Shown one piece after another: positions 11,701-24,999 of a DNA stretch of 64,000 nucleotides. A program made the translations under genes and the position numbers. Under the pieces are notes generated by a model. The model had not been told where the DNA came from and ran no database searches. It saw nothing but the letters and a program-made list of their open reading frames with translations. Source of the DNA: Burhinus oedicnemus (Eukaryota > Chordata > Aves > Charadriiformes > Burhinidae); contig VFFE01006705.1 of the NCBI GenBank assembly GCA_008921705.1, positions 64,077-128,076 on the forward strand. Direction: 5' to 3'. Numbering within the stretch: the first letter of the stretch is position 1; the number at the start of each line of letters is the position of its first letter.

Positions 11701-14700
11701 GAATAAATAGCCTTGATGTTTTTTAGACCACTTTTAGTAATATCTGATATATGTAAAAGCTGTACAAAAATAACTGAAAATACGCTACCAGTGGGCAATT
11801 TCTCTGTGTTTTGTGGCACAGAGCCATACTGACTTAGTTAACACTAGCATACAGTCATCTTATTCCTGTATTATTTCACAGTGAATATCACCTGACATTT
11901 TATTCTGAAAGTAGTGATCCACCTGGGAAGTCGAGGAGTTTTTTGAATCCTGCCTAAAACCCAATGAATTAATTTCTCCTTTTACCTATACATCATATAT
12001 AGTTTGTGTGAATACCAGTAATCTCTAATTTATGCAAGACATCTGTAGCTTGGATGAAGCATAAAGCAAGCTGTGTTGCAAATCTACTGTAGCCACCCTA
12101 TTGATCTCTATCCACCTTTTCAGAGCATTTAATCTACAGTTTCTACAGCATGCCTGTTCGTCTAGTATTGGTCTCTGTACTTTTCAGTCCCAATGCTATT
12201 GCACAGTTTGAACAAGAGTCCATTAAACTGATCACTTGTTAGTCACCTACTGATGCTGTCTTCCTAGTTCTGCACTGGCACCTCAGTCTTGACCCAAAGC
12301 GATTCTTTGTTTCTCTGGTTCTGGAATCCCAATGCACTTTCTCTCAAGCTATTTTAAGACTAACCATCAATAGACCCTGCTATTCCAGTTTTGAATGAAA
12401 TCTTTTGGTCAAACGAAGTTGTACCAAATAGTGACTAAGACAATAGACAAACAGACTGAGACAGAGAAATGTTTGCTAGATTTAAGCACCCATAATACAA
12501 GTCTATTTGCGACTACACAAGAGAGTACTATGACACACCCATTACTTTATTCCTAAATGCTTCCATTTTCCCCTTTTTCTAAAACCATTGACCTATAGTT
12601 TTTACTTTTTGCATTGTAGGATTTTTAACATTTATTTTTAACAGATAGCACTTTTTTAGTATGGAAAGCATTTTCATTTTTAATCAACTAAAGCTTTAGC
12701 ACATATATTCTTAAAATTTAAGCTTGAGCTGTTTAGGTTGAAGTTTGTCTGAACCAGGAAATTCTGGTAGGAGCTGAAAGAAATACAATGTTGGTGAAGA
12801 GCTTTTGATAGTAGCCTTCTTAGGGGACAGTGTAGTATAGGAGGTACAAGATCTAGTTATGTTTTAGTTATCTTGATGCCTGTTTGTCATATTACCTCTT
12901 CTGATGCTGTCAGGAACTATAGGAAAGGGAAGATAAGGCAGATTTTTCCTGGTTTTGGCATGCAGAGGAGAGACATTAACATACGCTACAGAATGCCTCA
13001 AGAGACAGGCTGCAGACACTGAAAGACCTCTGGCGTCCTCCTCTCTTAGAATTATAAACTTGAAAATTTGGTAATAATATCTACTTCTCTGTGTATTACT
13101 TTTTCTCTTTCATTCCTTGTTTCTATTGTTGATGAGTTTTTCAAGCACTGAATCTGATAATGCCCTTAGTCTCCCTGTAGTTTCACAATGATGAATTTTG
13201 GCCTGGGGTGTCCTAAATAGACTGACCTGATGGACAAATTAATTGGAGTTGCAGGTGGTAGTTCGGGTGGTTACTTCTGGTCATTGATGAGTACAGGGCT
13301 TTCAAATAGCTTTTCAGAGGGCTTTTGAAGTTAAGGTATTTTGCTTCACAAATAGGATGGAGTAAGACTGCATGTACTGTCAGTTATCAAAACTTAGGTG
13401 AAGGGCAGTAGCTAGTTAAGACACCTCTTAGAACTGAGTGACCAAATGATAGTTGGTTTTTCTGACTTGTTCTGAAACCACATTAAACCACATAGTACTT
13501 TCAAGTTAAGCAGTGATGAGGTGGAAGCACATGCCATCTTTTGCTGAGAGAGGAAAAAAGGGCATTGAAATGCAAATTCTCATGGAACAGTTAAGAGTTT
13601 TCCTTAGTCTAATCTCATAGCCCCCAGATTTTTGTACAATTCATTAAACAGTCTTGAATTTATCCCATCTATCAGTACAAAATCAAGAAAAATCATTATG
13701 CACAGCTGTACTATAGAAGTGTCACAATGCAATTATTTCGTTGCACAGAACAGATGCATGCTGTTGGCACCTCAGAGCCAGTAGGAGCTGCGTGGAGCTT
13801 GTATCAGTGGGAATTCACTTTCACATACATCACTTGGGAACGTGAATGTGCAATGTGACAGGCCCATCACTACCAATAATTCATCTAATTTACTATGGCA
13901 AGGCAGATACTTGGTTGTGTCTGAAAGCCAACAGGTCAGTGGCTTCATCTAGCAGCTCATGCTGTTCCCAGCAGTGCTGCGTTCCTACTAATAATTTAAT
14001 CTTGTATTTGAAGTTCAGTTCCTAGCAGTTTACCTCTTCTTTCTCATTTTCTTTCACTTCTACTTAAAAATATAATGGTCCATTTCAGCAAAATTAACTG
14101 CAATTTCATGGATCACTACAGCAGGAATAAGTTTTATACATAATACTGTAATCCATCTATTTGTTCCCCAGAATGCAAATTGACTTGATGAGCAATTCTG
14201 TGTCCTATGTAAATAACCCTAGTTCTAATTGAGAGCGCTGTATTTTCAGTGAAGAAGGGGGAGGGGAAAGAAGATTGTTTCTCTGGGTTTGACTTTCTGA
14301 TAATTATTCCAGGGTATTTCATTTAAATTTTAAAAAGTCTATCATATAGAAAATACAGGCAACAGCTTCCTTGATTTCTTTTTGAATGAAAACACTGGTG
14401 CTCTGCTCATGATTCATTCTTTCTTTTCCTTAGAAAAAGTCATTTTCAAAATTTGGATTCTCATATAATATGCCAGATGACAAAATATAAAATACACAAT
14501 TCCTCTATCTAGTAGATACCAGTTATAATATGGGCAAGAATAGAACATGACTTGTTCCTTCATCAGTCTGCCAGTAACGTGCAAGAAGAAACACTCTACA
14601 ATAGGATGAACAACAGGAAGTTCACTTTCTATGGACTCTTACGTTCAGATTCTCTGCAGGGATTGCCAGCAGGTGGAATAATTGATATGAACTGGATAAT

Positions 14701-15310
14701 TTTCTTTGTAGTGTGGATATTTTCTACTATGAATTGATTGGGATTTCCATTTCTTTTCACTATAAAGATGTTAAAACAGAATTATCAAGAACTTCTTGCA
14801 GGTTCAGAGCTAAAAACAATGTCTCGAGATTATATTAAAAAGAATGATAACAGCTTTTATATGCTGTTACAGGTTTCCTAAACTACAAAGTTTCTCAACC
14901 AATTTGATAAATTATGAAATAGAAAAATTTACTTAAATGTCAATGGTAAAGATGTTTGAGTGGTAAACATCGAGTCTTTACTTTAAATGTAAACTTCATT
15001 GGACTACTGACTTTAAGTCCATTAAGTTAGTGTAACCTAACTTCTCCAAGAGTAACAACCTGTGTTATCAAAATTACCAGGTCGTAGTTTTAAACAAAAT
15101 GAAGGAAGTATTCTTCCATACTGTGCATTAAGTAAATTGTGCCATTTATTGCCACAGAGTGTAGTGAAGGGCAAAAATATAAATGGACAAATTTACAGAA
15201 AATAAGTGGCTTTTAAATATAATTGTTCCAATACAATCTCTGGTTCAACAAGCCCCTAGATTGTTGCAGGGAACGATTTCTGGAAGGAATGTCAAGAGGA
15301 GGCTCACTTT
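8786..15310. other. Noncoding, nothing recognised except a poly(A) tract
   Basis: About 6.5 kb of AT-rich sequence. Frames up to 108 codons (for example the - strand at 10635-10961) have low-complexity composition and no domain pattern. Confidence 0.6.
10583..10598 (+). repeat. Poly(A) tract
   Basis: Sixteen consecutive A. No retroposed sequence was recognised immediately upstream. Confidence 0.9.
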
Positions 15311-15430
15311 GTTGCTTTTCTTCCTGCACAATTTCTGTAAATAGATCTTATTGGCACTCTCAGCCAGAGGACACTGGGCCAGATGGGCTTTTGCCTAACC
15401 CTGTACACTACTGTAATGCTCTTATGAGCA
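15311..15430 (+). mobile_element. Probable ancient CR1 3' tail
   Basis: The segment CACTGGGCCAGATGGGC, followed by CTAACCCTGTAC and GCTCTTATGAG, resembles the 3' tail of the old turtle/crocodilian-type CR1 (ACTGGGCTAGATGG... then a repeated TTCTTATG end). It is preceded by CTTCCTGCACAATTTC. It is strongly diverged; extent and family are tentative. Confidence 0.5.
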
Positions 15431-16125
15431 TTATGGCATCTTTAGTATGATTTCTTGGCAAAATCACATTTGCTTCAAAACCAACTTGTTTCTACCAGTG
15501 GCATCTCTCAGAACTGCAGAATGAGCAAACCTGCTGGCTGAAACTGCTTCAGCACTTGCTTTGTAACTGGCATACACCTGAGGTGCTGCTTGTAACTTGT
15601 TTGGGCTATCATAGCACTGAGCAGCCATGTTAATTACCCTATTCTCATATTAGTACTTGTATAACTAGGAATTTGTATACACAGATTCTGTCTGTCTTAT
15701 CTGTTGCAAATCCCTTCATTAATCTAGGAAAATATAGCTATGAGAGACCAATATAAACACCAATCTATTTTAATATGTATTTTAGGGCCAGAAAATATTA
15801 GTTTGTCTTGCTTATTTTCAAGCCCCTAATTTTCAGAAACGCCAAACAGATGCTAATTTCTTTTCAATTTTTGACATTTCCACTCATCTGTCTTTATATT
15901 CAAAAACATTTCCACTGATATGTAAGCCTAAAGTCAGCAGTGCTGTAATTTTTCCTAAGTTCTTATTTGTAAAGGTGTTGGTACTTTTAAGTACTTTTTT
16001 TCTGAAAATAACATGGAAATGTTGTTTTCTCTTACTCTTTTTCTTCTTTCTTTGTGCAGCTGTAATTACTTGCTATCTTTCCTTGAGCAATTAGTTTAAA
16101 TAATCCTCCTCAAACTTCCTAATTT

Positions 16126-16487
16126 TAATTGACAGGCCTTCTCAAGTCATCCTTGATTCATTCCAGTGTTATCCATATAATGAAAATTCTTCAATGTCTT
16201 AGTGCTGAAGAAGCCCTGTTGACAATGGTGTCTGACTTTCTCTGATCTGTTATTGATAAAATAATCCAACCAGGTGAGGCACTTACACACATGCCTCGAG
16301 TTCTTTCCACAGTCATTCATCCTATGGCATACCATGTCCATGATTTCAGAAAAAGAAACTGCATGGTATCTCTCACATTAGTGAACCTGGGGGTGGCCAA
16401 GGATCTTTAGAGGTTGCTTCCCTGACTTTTACTTTGGCCTCAGAATAATTTTAATAATAAGTTCTTCATGTGCCTCCTGAGTGCCAT
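16126..16487 (-). pseudogene. ENTHD1: Broken ENTHD1 first coding segment (ENTH domain relic)
   Basis: Reading the - strand from an ATG at 16487-16485 gives MALRRHMKN, then after a 1-nt shift near 16445 SEAKVKVREATSKDPW, then SLM, a stop (16375-16373), a deletion of about 14 nt, SEIMDMV and RMNDCGKNSRHV, LDYFINN, HHCQQGF, TLKNFHYMD, NQG, a stop (16149-16147) and EKACQL. This follows an epsin N-terminal homology domain from its first residue for about 120 codons. HHCQQGF resembles ENTHD1 (QHCREGF, recalled from human) more than epsins 1-3. ENTH domains bind phosphoinositides in endocytosis. Weak similarity may continue to about 16069 (LLKER). Two stops, a frameshift and two deletions make it non-functional. 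In mammals ENTHD1 lies head-to-head with GRAP2, as here. No intron interrupts the domain, so a processed copy of an epsin gene is the alternative. Confidence 0.78.
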
Positions 16488-19400
16488 AGGTAAAAAGTCA
16501 TTTTGCATCTAGAGTCAGTAAGTGATGCCAGACATTTCTCATGGTGCTTATTCTATTCTCCAAATCAGAAATCTCAACACAGTTCTGCAAATGTAACAGC
16601 TCAAACATGGTATCATTCACTCAAAATTCTGGAGAAAGAAGCAGAGACAGAAATAATCTCGTTCTCCATTTCTCATCTGCATAAGACAGCCAACACTGGG
16701 GTTCCAGAGCAGCAAAATTACAGAACTGGAAGACAGAACTGCTTTCTGCAATACCTTTTGGTCCTATTCAACTGTCTTTAACAAAAAAAAAAAACAGCCC
16801 CCATGACAGACCCAAGGAGAAAATACAGAGAATATGCCTAGCCTCTCCTTTTGAGAGACTACAATTTGACACCAAACTAGAAGGAAAGTGGCTTGGTTCT
16901 ACTCAGTAATGTACGCCATAATAATTAAGTGGTTTGATGTTTAGAGGTTGAAAACATATTCAGGTGTTTCCCAATGAAAAGTCTACCAAGAACACAGAAA
17001 GCACTAGCAAGTAAAAGAAGAAATGGATTATTTTCTTTTCCAGCAAGCTTGTTTAAACACAGCCTAACACCTTCCACTATTAAACCACAGCTTCAGTTGA
17101 CTTATGGTGCAACCGTAGCTAGCATTTTGATCACACCTATAGTAAGATCCAAATGCAAATGTCAGACCCAGTGAAAGTTACATTACAGCAAAAGGACAGT
17201 ATTTGCAACTAGGGAGAAGGGGAGGAAACGTCTCATGTCAATCTATTGCAACCCTTCGGTCTACAGAATTGTTGAAGGGCTCTAAACAAGAGCAGAGAGG
17301 TGAAGGAATTAAAACAAGAGCTTCCATTTGTCTATGAATTGCTCTGCTAAACTGTAATAACAGTGTTTCTAGACTGATAGACTTGGATCTGTCTGCTTTC
17401 ACAGCTGGTATACTCAATAGGAAGTGCATTTCAGTCAACGCAGTAATAGCATAAGAAGGGAATGCAGCCTCCAAATTATTTAAATGATGCTTGTGAATTG
17501 TCATTTCACAGCTTTATGAGATGTTCCTGTTCTCTCCCTTCCTTTATTAGTTAGCATCAGGCTGGGTAGATTTCTGTGCAATTCCCAGCTGAGTCACCAG
17601 AGAAGGGACCACCTTCATCATGTATTTGATTTTTGATTTTAAGCCCTGAGAAACACCTAGCCTCAAGAAGGGAGGCAATCTGTAATACACGTTATGAGAA
17701 CAAAAGATAAAACCATTAAAATTCATAATAAATGTTTGTTTTCCATCTGAGCCCCCTCCACACAGCCCCACTTATGAGCATGCTTCTCCTGTCTGCTAGC
17801 TACCACAGTCCAGATTGAGCGATATTTTTTATGCAAGGATCGGCATGAATTTCAAGCAAAGGATCAAAATGGTACCTTTTTAATTTTTTTTAAGACTAGA
17901 GCTAATTAACCTTTTTATCAAACTACACACATCTCCAAATGACTTAGATGGGAAATATATTGGTTTAATTAAGATTTCACAGGGAGAGACAGTTGCAAAC
18001 ACTTGGAACTGAGAGAAAGTGGGATCTTTATGAGGAGGGTGCTGTATGTTTTACAACTCCCTGTGTCTCTTTGTTGTTTGCACTTCAAATGGAGTCCATT
18101 TTTATCTGTCTCTCTCCTGCTGAGAGAAACTGATTTTATCATATGTTTCAATGAAGCTCTTAAAAACTTCAATCATGAGATTCTTTTGCCTTTGTATGTT
18201 TCTCTCTCTCTGTCAGAGTTGCACTGTGACATTGGTTATATGGCAGCACACAATTATTTGCTTTGTTTTACAAGCTGACTAGAAAAACCTCCTGCAATCC
18301 TAACTTGCTTTAACAGAAAACTTAGTACCCATGTTTGCCTTAGCTAGGTCCCCACTTGGTTTGATTTTTGTAGGTCTAGGATTTTGATGAGATGTGTTCT
18401 CTACAAGCAGGGCATGCCATGCTTTCTTCTGTTTCTTTGGTTTTAGTAAATGGTGAAAAATTCAAGAGTGACAGCTTGAAGTTCTATGCGCATACAAAAA
18501 GAACAACATGAACAATCCACTTCTCCCTCACTTCAGGAGCTCAGGGATATTTCAGAGGTGTAAAAAGAATGTACCACAGTGACATGTCATTACAATACAG
18601 TATTTTGGAGGTAATACCACACAGGACTTCTACATTGACAAATCATGTACTCTAAATGCTCAGATGTAGTTATTTATCCAGTACTCTAAGACACTAAAAG
18701 GCTAGGATGTGCTAGGGATAAAAATATGTCAATATGGTTGACTCATAACTAAAACAAGCTATTAGCCTAAAAGATCCTCCTCTGACCAAAAAAACCCAAA
18801 AACCAAACCAAACCAAAACCCTGAAATATAAAATTTAGTAGATGTTTGCATTTAAATAATTCAAACTGAGCCATTGAGACTATAAAGGCCTGAAGCCTGG
18901 ATATAGCCATGCATTAATTTCCTGTCTTTTGCTTTTGTTTGTCAGTTTATGTCAGACAAATCATGTCATATAAATAAAGCTGAACACTGTTTAGGTCTTA
19001 GTAGACAAGACATCAACATTTGATTCTTGTATTCTGTGCCTCTGTTCTTGAGCCAACTCTGTGTGATTAGTGCTACAGTGCTGCATATATAACTGATTTT
19101 TAGTTTGCTTGCAAGATTGAAGTCTCTAATGGAAAACAAAAAATATTTTTGGCTGAACAGTTGAGAGTATTTTATGTTAGGCCAAATGGAAAGTTGTGTT
19201 TTGCCCCCATCTTTTGTTTCAGATGTTTTTACCATTTTATTCAAATTAAAGTAATTTTTGAGATAAAGAGCTGTTTTAAGCTGAAAATCAGAACATTCTA
19301 TATTGGAAGTATTTAAATGATTAAAAATGGCAAATGTAATTTAATAGAAATTCAGATTAAGCCTTCTCTGTAACTTTTTGGACAAAAGATATTCTTAAGA

Positions 19401-19849
19401 ATACTTGTTGTCAATATTAGACATTTCAATATTATTAATAAAATTTTGCCCATTTCTGTTTTTAGCACCTGTGCTCTTTTGAGGGACACAGGTTGAACCT
19501 GAGCAACCTGGCTGCTTGTTCTTCAAAGTCAACAATAATTAGGGGTCAAAACATTTCTTTCTGCTCCTTTTGAGCAGCAGGCTGGAAAAAGCATGGACCA
19601 TTTGGCCAGGCTCTGAACCACAGTCAAGAAAATGGAATCCCATCCAGATTCTCAAACTGGTACAAAGTCAAGAAAAGTGGCTTGAAGAAATCAAGGTGTG
19701 TGGATCTCACTGACTCAAGAACTCGATAGTTGATGAATCTATTTCAGATGCAGCAAATGATCCCTTCCTGGCTTACCGTCTACCAGACAGATTATGTTTT
19801 TAGGCTATGATTTTAAGTGGTCTTAGAGTGATGGCTGCAGGAAGAAATT
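16488..19849. other. Noncoding, upstream side of the ENTHD1 relic
   Basis: This is where the ENTHD1 5' UTR and promoter would have been. No coding sequence, TATA/initiator pair or CpG island is evident. Confidence 0.55.
18787..18822 (+). repeat. A-rich low-complexity (CAAAC/CCAAA)
   Basis: Degenerate AAACC/CCAAA repeats in an A-rich stretch. Confidence 0.8.
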
Positions 19850-20690
19850 TCACTTGATGTCAACTCCTTTTTACTGTTCCCTGAAATGCCTGGTGCTAAC
19901 AGCTGCAGGCACAGTACCAGGCAGCCTGTGGGCCAGCGCAAGGGCTGTGTTTCCTAATGGGGCCCTCTGCTCTCCAGTAGCAACCAGTTTTCCAATCACC
20001 CATGTCCCTTCTCCCACAGGGGCCCTGCTGGCACCTTGCAGCCCTCAGGCTCGAGCTCTGAGGGCAGAGAAGAAAAGATGGGAGGAAAACAGCCTTTCAT
20101 GAGGTCAAGCCCCAGCAGGGACAGATGAGCATGGGGCAGGGGTAACTCTTGCCCCAGTTTACTTAACGTGTGGAGTTAATTACCAATGGGGTTGATGCAG
20201 CTGAGGGCACACGGGTGGACTCACACTGCCAAGACCAGCCCCCTCCTTAGCCCCCCTCCCCATTACCTCAGGAAGCCTGAACACCAGTGACTGTTGGGTA
20301 ACATCTTCCCTGGGCAGGTCAAACTGCTGCCAATCACCTGCAAACACCTGCCTCCTTTCTCTCCTAATCCAATCAGAACGCTTTCAACCAGCCCTCCCAT
20401 CCCCCATAGGGTCCTTGCATTCAAAAGCAGCTGTCAATCATCTTCTCAAGTCCCACCCCTCCCTGGCTGCCAAGCATTCCTCATCCCTGAAGAGCTGCTG
20501 TCAATCACCTTCTTAAGCCCACCACTTCCTTCTATTGCCCAATCAGCTTTCTCACCAGCCCCTGCTGTGGGGGATGGGAGACCCCTGCCATTTTCCATAG
20601 AGGTGGTGGGAAGAGGAACTGATAGAGGTGTGAGGGGGACAGCTGGGTGTGGTAACCCAGCAGTGTCTTTTCAGCCTTTGCTCACCTGAG
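19850..20690. other. GC-richer, CCAAT-rich patch with short diverged repeats
   Basis: This ~0.85-kb patch is more GC-rich than its surroundings. CCAAT occurs at 19992, 20330, 20369 and 20539, with related GTCAATCA elements at 20433 and 20500. Two ~70-bp segments share GCTGTCAATCA, TTCTCAAG/TTCTTAAG and CCCACC. No TATA or CpG island is obvious and no protein is recognised, although a 131-codon frame is open at 20294-20689. It could be a decayed LTR or satellite, or a promoter region. Confidence 0.4.
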
Positions 20691-23600
20691 GAGAAAGGCT
20701 TAATTACAGTTTTAGTTTTATTTTTTATGGCATTTTTGTGGTTCACATGTATTTTGCCATCTGAAAGAGCCATAACACAGGTGTTGGCCAGACAAATCAT
20801 CACTGCTTTGGGTAGGTCGCAGTTGCTCTGTCCAGACCACTGGCCTCCGTGATGCATCCCTGCTAGTGACTAAACTGACCCAACAACTAAATAGGCAAAT
20901 CTGACTTTTCTGTGTTCTTAGAATAATCAGATTGGCATACCTTTTTTTCTCACAGCTTGAAGATAGCCCCTCAGTTCACACTAATTGCAGAATCTGGTGA
21001 AATCCTGGACTCTCTCTTATATCAACTCGCTCTTGGCCTGTGCCTATCCAGGCACAAGATGGTCTTTGCATTTGCCTGTGTTCGCTTACAGAGATACAAG
21101 CACATCTTCACATGTGGGTGCACTCTGTGTATGCACCCGTGGACTCCGTCACATCAAAAGGGATGTGTGGCAGGAGTGGTGCCCCACAAGTTCCAATGCT
21201 GATAGCTTATGACCACCACTGTCACCCCATATTAAGGAAGAAGGCACATTTTAGCAGACCTTTGACAGCTTGCTCCTGGGGATCCCTACTTGTGTCCAAA
21301 GGAGCCAGCGCTTTCCAGACAGATACATTAAATATCTGAGCATTAAGCAGGTTATGGGGTGCGCCAGCACATGACATGCAGCTGGACCAGCAAACAGCTG
21401 TAGCATTCAGAGAAACTGCTCTAGAGCAGCTGTAACCCTTGCAGTAAGAGAATAAAACCACAGTAAGCTGAGTCCCACACCCAGCTCGGTAAGCTACCGT
21501 GCCTGTGAGTTCCTGCGTGGTTTGCGGTTTGCACCCTGCCAGCTCGATTGGCTGCGCTTCTCGAGGGAGAGGCGAAGATGCCGTGGTGAAGACTTCTGTG
21601 TCCCGCATGGCTCCACAGACTTCAGGCCTTGCTAAGCACTTGCGCTGAAGACAGGAGGCGAGTTCATTATCTTGTTATGAGACTCGTGCCATTCCCCACT
21701 GCGCTGTCTCAACACAGATCCTGAAACAGCAGAGTGCAACCACCTGCCTCAAAGGTACAGATCTGCTCCACTGCTTGCTTCTTTCACTATGAAGTTTTAA
21801 GGGTAGATGTGTTGGCTAAATTAGCATCATGTTTTCTGCAGAGTTAAACAAGTAAGGTCTTAGCTGCAAGGCTCAAGATTTAATGTGTCTTCATTTCCAC
21901 TGCAGGTGCATCAAGTTTTTCTCCTTGTCAATGGGGGATCAGGAGTGCGCTCAGAAGGAGGGTATTTATTGGAACAGGGCAAAGAAAATAATGAATGGGG
22001 AATTTTTTTTTTTCAATCAGAAGCACAAAGCAAAGAGATATTCAGATTTCCCAGGAACGTCAAGATTGCTCTGACAGAGATCAGACTATTGTGTCTCTAA
22101 GACACCCAGTGTGATCATACCGACTGCGGCAAGATGCCTAGAAAGAAAAATGCTTCTGGCAACTGTAGATCTGGCATCGTTGACCCTCCTTTAAGTGTCT
22201 CCTGGGAATGTGGTGGGGTCTCAAGGGGCCATGCATGCATGTTATTTTTCCTCAGTTGCTTTTTAATGTTCTTGTAAGGCTTTTTGGTGCATTGTAAGTG
22301 TAATATGCAGTATTGTTAGAAGACATTTCTTTAGAATGGAGTGCTATAGAGCTGTATGGCAAGCTCTGTGTGTGTTTCATGTGTGTTTGTGTGCATACAG
22401 AACGTTCATAATGCTTGACTTGTCTTGCAGTTAACCTGTGAGCGAAAAGGGCATCAGTCTCCAAGACATGATTTAGTAGTACCCTATCAGCACAAAACTT
22501 TCTTAGAAAAAATAATAATCTAAACTCTCTTCAGCAGCAGCAGGAGAAGCTGTCACATTTACATTTGTCTGGAGAAGAAAGGTTTTATAATGATTGAGCT
22601 TTTAGTAAATGGGTATGGCAGGAGGAGCTGGGTTTTGGGATGAGAAAGAATTGCCCACCGGTTATTTTTTCGCATGGAAGACTGTAGCTGATTCAGCTAG
22701 CAATGCTGGTCATCCACTTGTAAGTGGAAGGAGAGAGAGTCCCATGCTTTAGCCTCTGCTCCCAGGTCTCTGAATATGACATAAACCCTGGCTATGATGT
22801 GATGGTGAAATGAGCCGGAGAAAACATGTTCCCTTAGTAGCGGCTTGGTGAAAAAATGCTGTTGGTGTCCTAGTGAAGCAATTGCCCTTACTTTCCTATC
22901 TAGTGACATTTACTTCTGTTTCTTTCTTGCATCCAAACTTGACGATCCCACAGATAAGAGATTAAACACAATATAGCACTGTGTGTCACTCCCCTTTTTA
23001 TCAAGAAAGCAGAACAACCTGGAGATGGATGGAAAAGCAATGTGAAACGTACACATCTAAACTTAGCTTAGTTTTATTGCCTGGATTCTGAAGTTGTTTT
23101 CATCTCTACCACTCTATTCTGCACTCATCTCCTAAAATTGTTCAGACTGAGGGATCTGCCTGGGTAAAACAAAAATTGGTCTTTCACAAGATATAATTCA
23201 GTACAACTCCCAGAGAACCAGGGCTCCGCTGCTCAAGTTAGCTGTCTGTCCCAATCTCTTTCTTACACCATCTTACATTAGTTTGCAAAATGTAAAGCAT
23301 GTCTGCAAGCTTGTCTGGTTTTTATGTTATAGCCATTACTCTAATAAAATACATCACTTTTCTCTTCAAACTTTGTCTTCCTTTACCTGATCACACAGAA
23401 TTTCTTTTTTTTTCCCCCACGCTTACCTTCTACTCTTGCAACTGGTGTATGCCAGTGCCCTCCATTTTTGCTGATTCAAGGGCAACAGCAGTGAGGATGT
23501 AATGCCCTCCATACAATGTTATACTTTGCCCTCCCCATCAATTTGCAGCTTGACAGCAGCTCTCTGTGTCCACAAGCAATATCTGAAAGTTTGGCAGGCA

Positions 23601-24540
23601 AGAGGTTGCTATTAAGCCACAGGTCTGGAACTACTGCTGTAGGCAGTCTCTTTTGGTTTATTTTTACTGCCTGACATAATGAAAATGATCTTCATTCCCT
23701 TCACTATGTTTCTTCCCTTAACAGTATTTTCACTTGAAATTCTCCTTTTAGTGGAGCTGTAAGATATATACCATAAAATACACTCACCAGCAAGTTCAGT
23801 CTCTGATATTAGTCTGGAGGGCCTACCCACTGTGGCTGAGAAAATGTCATATGTTTTACCAGTAATGAAGTATTGCTATCAACACTTGATATGCCTATGT
23901 CTTTGGGGCTCCTTTTAGTTTCTTTAGTTTTTACAATATAATAAGGCCCCATCTTCCTCTACCTTTCTCCCTTCTCTCCAGAGTCTGGTTTTGGTTTAAG
24001 AGGAACATAGTTATTTTGTCTTCTTTCAGTTCCTCAAATCGCTCTACACAATATAATGACTGTCACACACCTGATCTGAAGCTCAGGGCTGGCTGCAAGC
24101 CATATTCCAGTCAGCGCAAATGGTATCCATAAATCCCTTGATATCTATCAAAAATCTGTATTTTGCAGCTCCCTTGAAAGAGACTTCTTAGTCTTTTCAG
24201 CGTTTCACCATTCTTTGTAATTTGGGCAGCAGCAAAGGAAGTATATTATAATGAGGGGTTATATGGCAGTAACTTTACCTTTCCTGCATAAGCCTTTCAT
24301 CTTAATGTCTACACACATTTTTGCCTATTGATGGGCATTTTGCCCGTTTGCCCTTAAGACAGGTGCGTATGAATGCTTTCACTTTATAACTGTAATCAGG
24401 CCCACATACATGAATGTAATGACATTGAGATGACAGAAACACTAAAGCCATACTAATTTAACTAACTTGACAACCTGCAAAAATGAACTGGCCTTACATA
24501 TCTCCATGTATGGCTACACTGTACTTTCTAGATGTGTCCT
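20691..24540. other. Noncoding, nothing recognised
   Basis: Several overlapping frames near 20950-21610 reflect locally stop-poor sequence; none shows a known domain. Confidence 0.55.
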
Positions 24541-24655
24541 GCAGTGCAGAGAGGTGAAGTGATTTGCCCAGGGATGCACACCAAATCTTCAGCTGAGCTG
24601 GGCTTAGAAAACAGATTCTTAATCTTGTTTCTTCATCACTAGGCAAGGCTGCCTT
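24541..24655 (+). mobile_element. MIR-like ancient SINE fragment
   Basis: CAGAGAGGTGAAGTGATTTG then CCCAGGG matches the MIR central region (AGAGGTTAAGTGACTTGCCCAAGG). A GAGCTGGGCTTAGAAAACAG segment and a TCTTAATC..CTAGGCAAGGCTGCCT end fit the MIR 3' half. Only about 115 bp remain. Confidence 0.6.
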
Positions 24656-24999
24656 GTTTCTGCATTTTATAGTGACAGTTTAATTTTAAATACGCTTTCC
24701 AGTAAGCACTTTTTTAAAAGAGAGAGGAGGGAGAGACTTGCACAAACGTGAGCAGAATTGGTAGTGATATTAGCTAGGCTAACAAGTGTATGTACTATAT
24801 TCTTCCTGCTTCAAGGTACAAACTGATTCCCATGATAGAGCCATTCTAGTGGGTTGATGGTTTTACTGAGATGCTTCTGATGTTTGGTCACTACTGTCCC
24901 ACAGCTGTCAGGCTTACCCAGCGGGGTAATCTGGGTAAGAGGAAGGGCATCTTATTTTTCTTTTGGCTTTAGCCCAGAATGCTGTCTCTGAGCCCTGGG

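Noticed and set aside
20294..20689. 131-codon open frame on the + strand rich in Pro and Ser
   Set aside because: It is produced by CCT/CCA-rich repeated sequence; no domain or exon pattern is visible.
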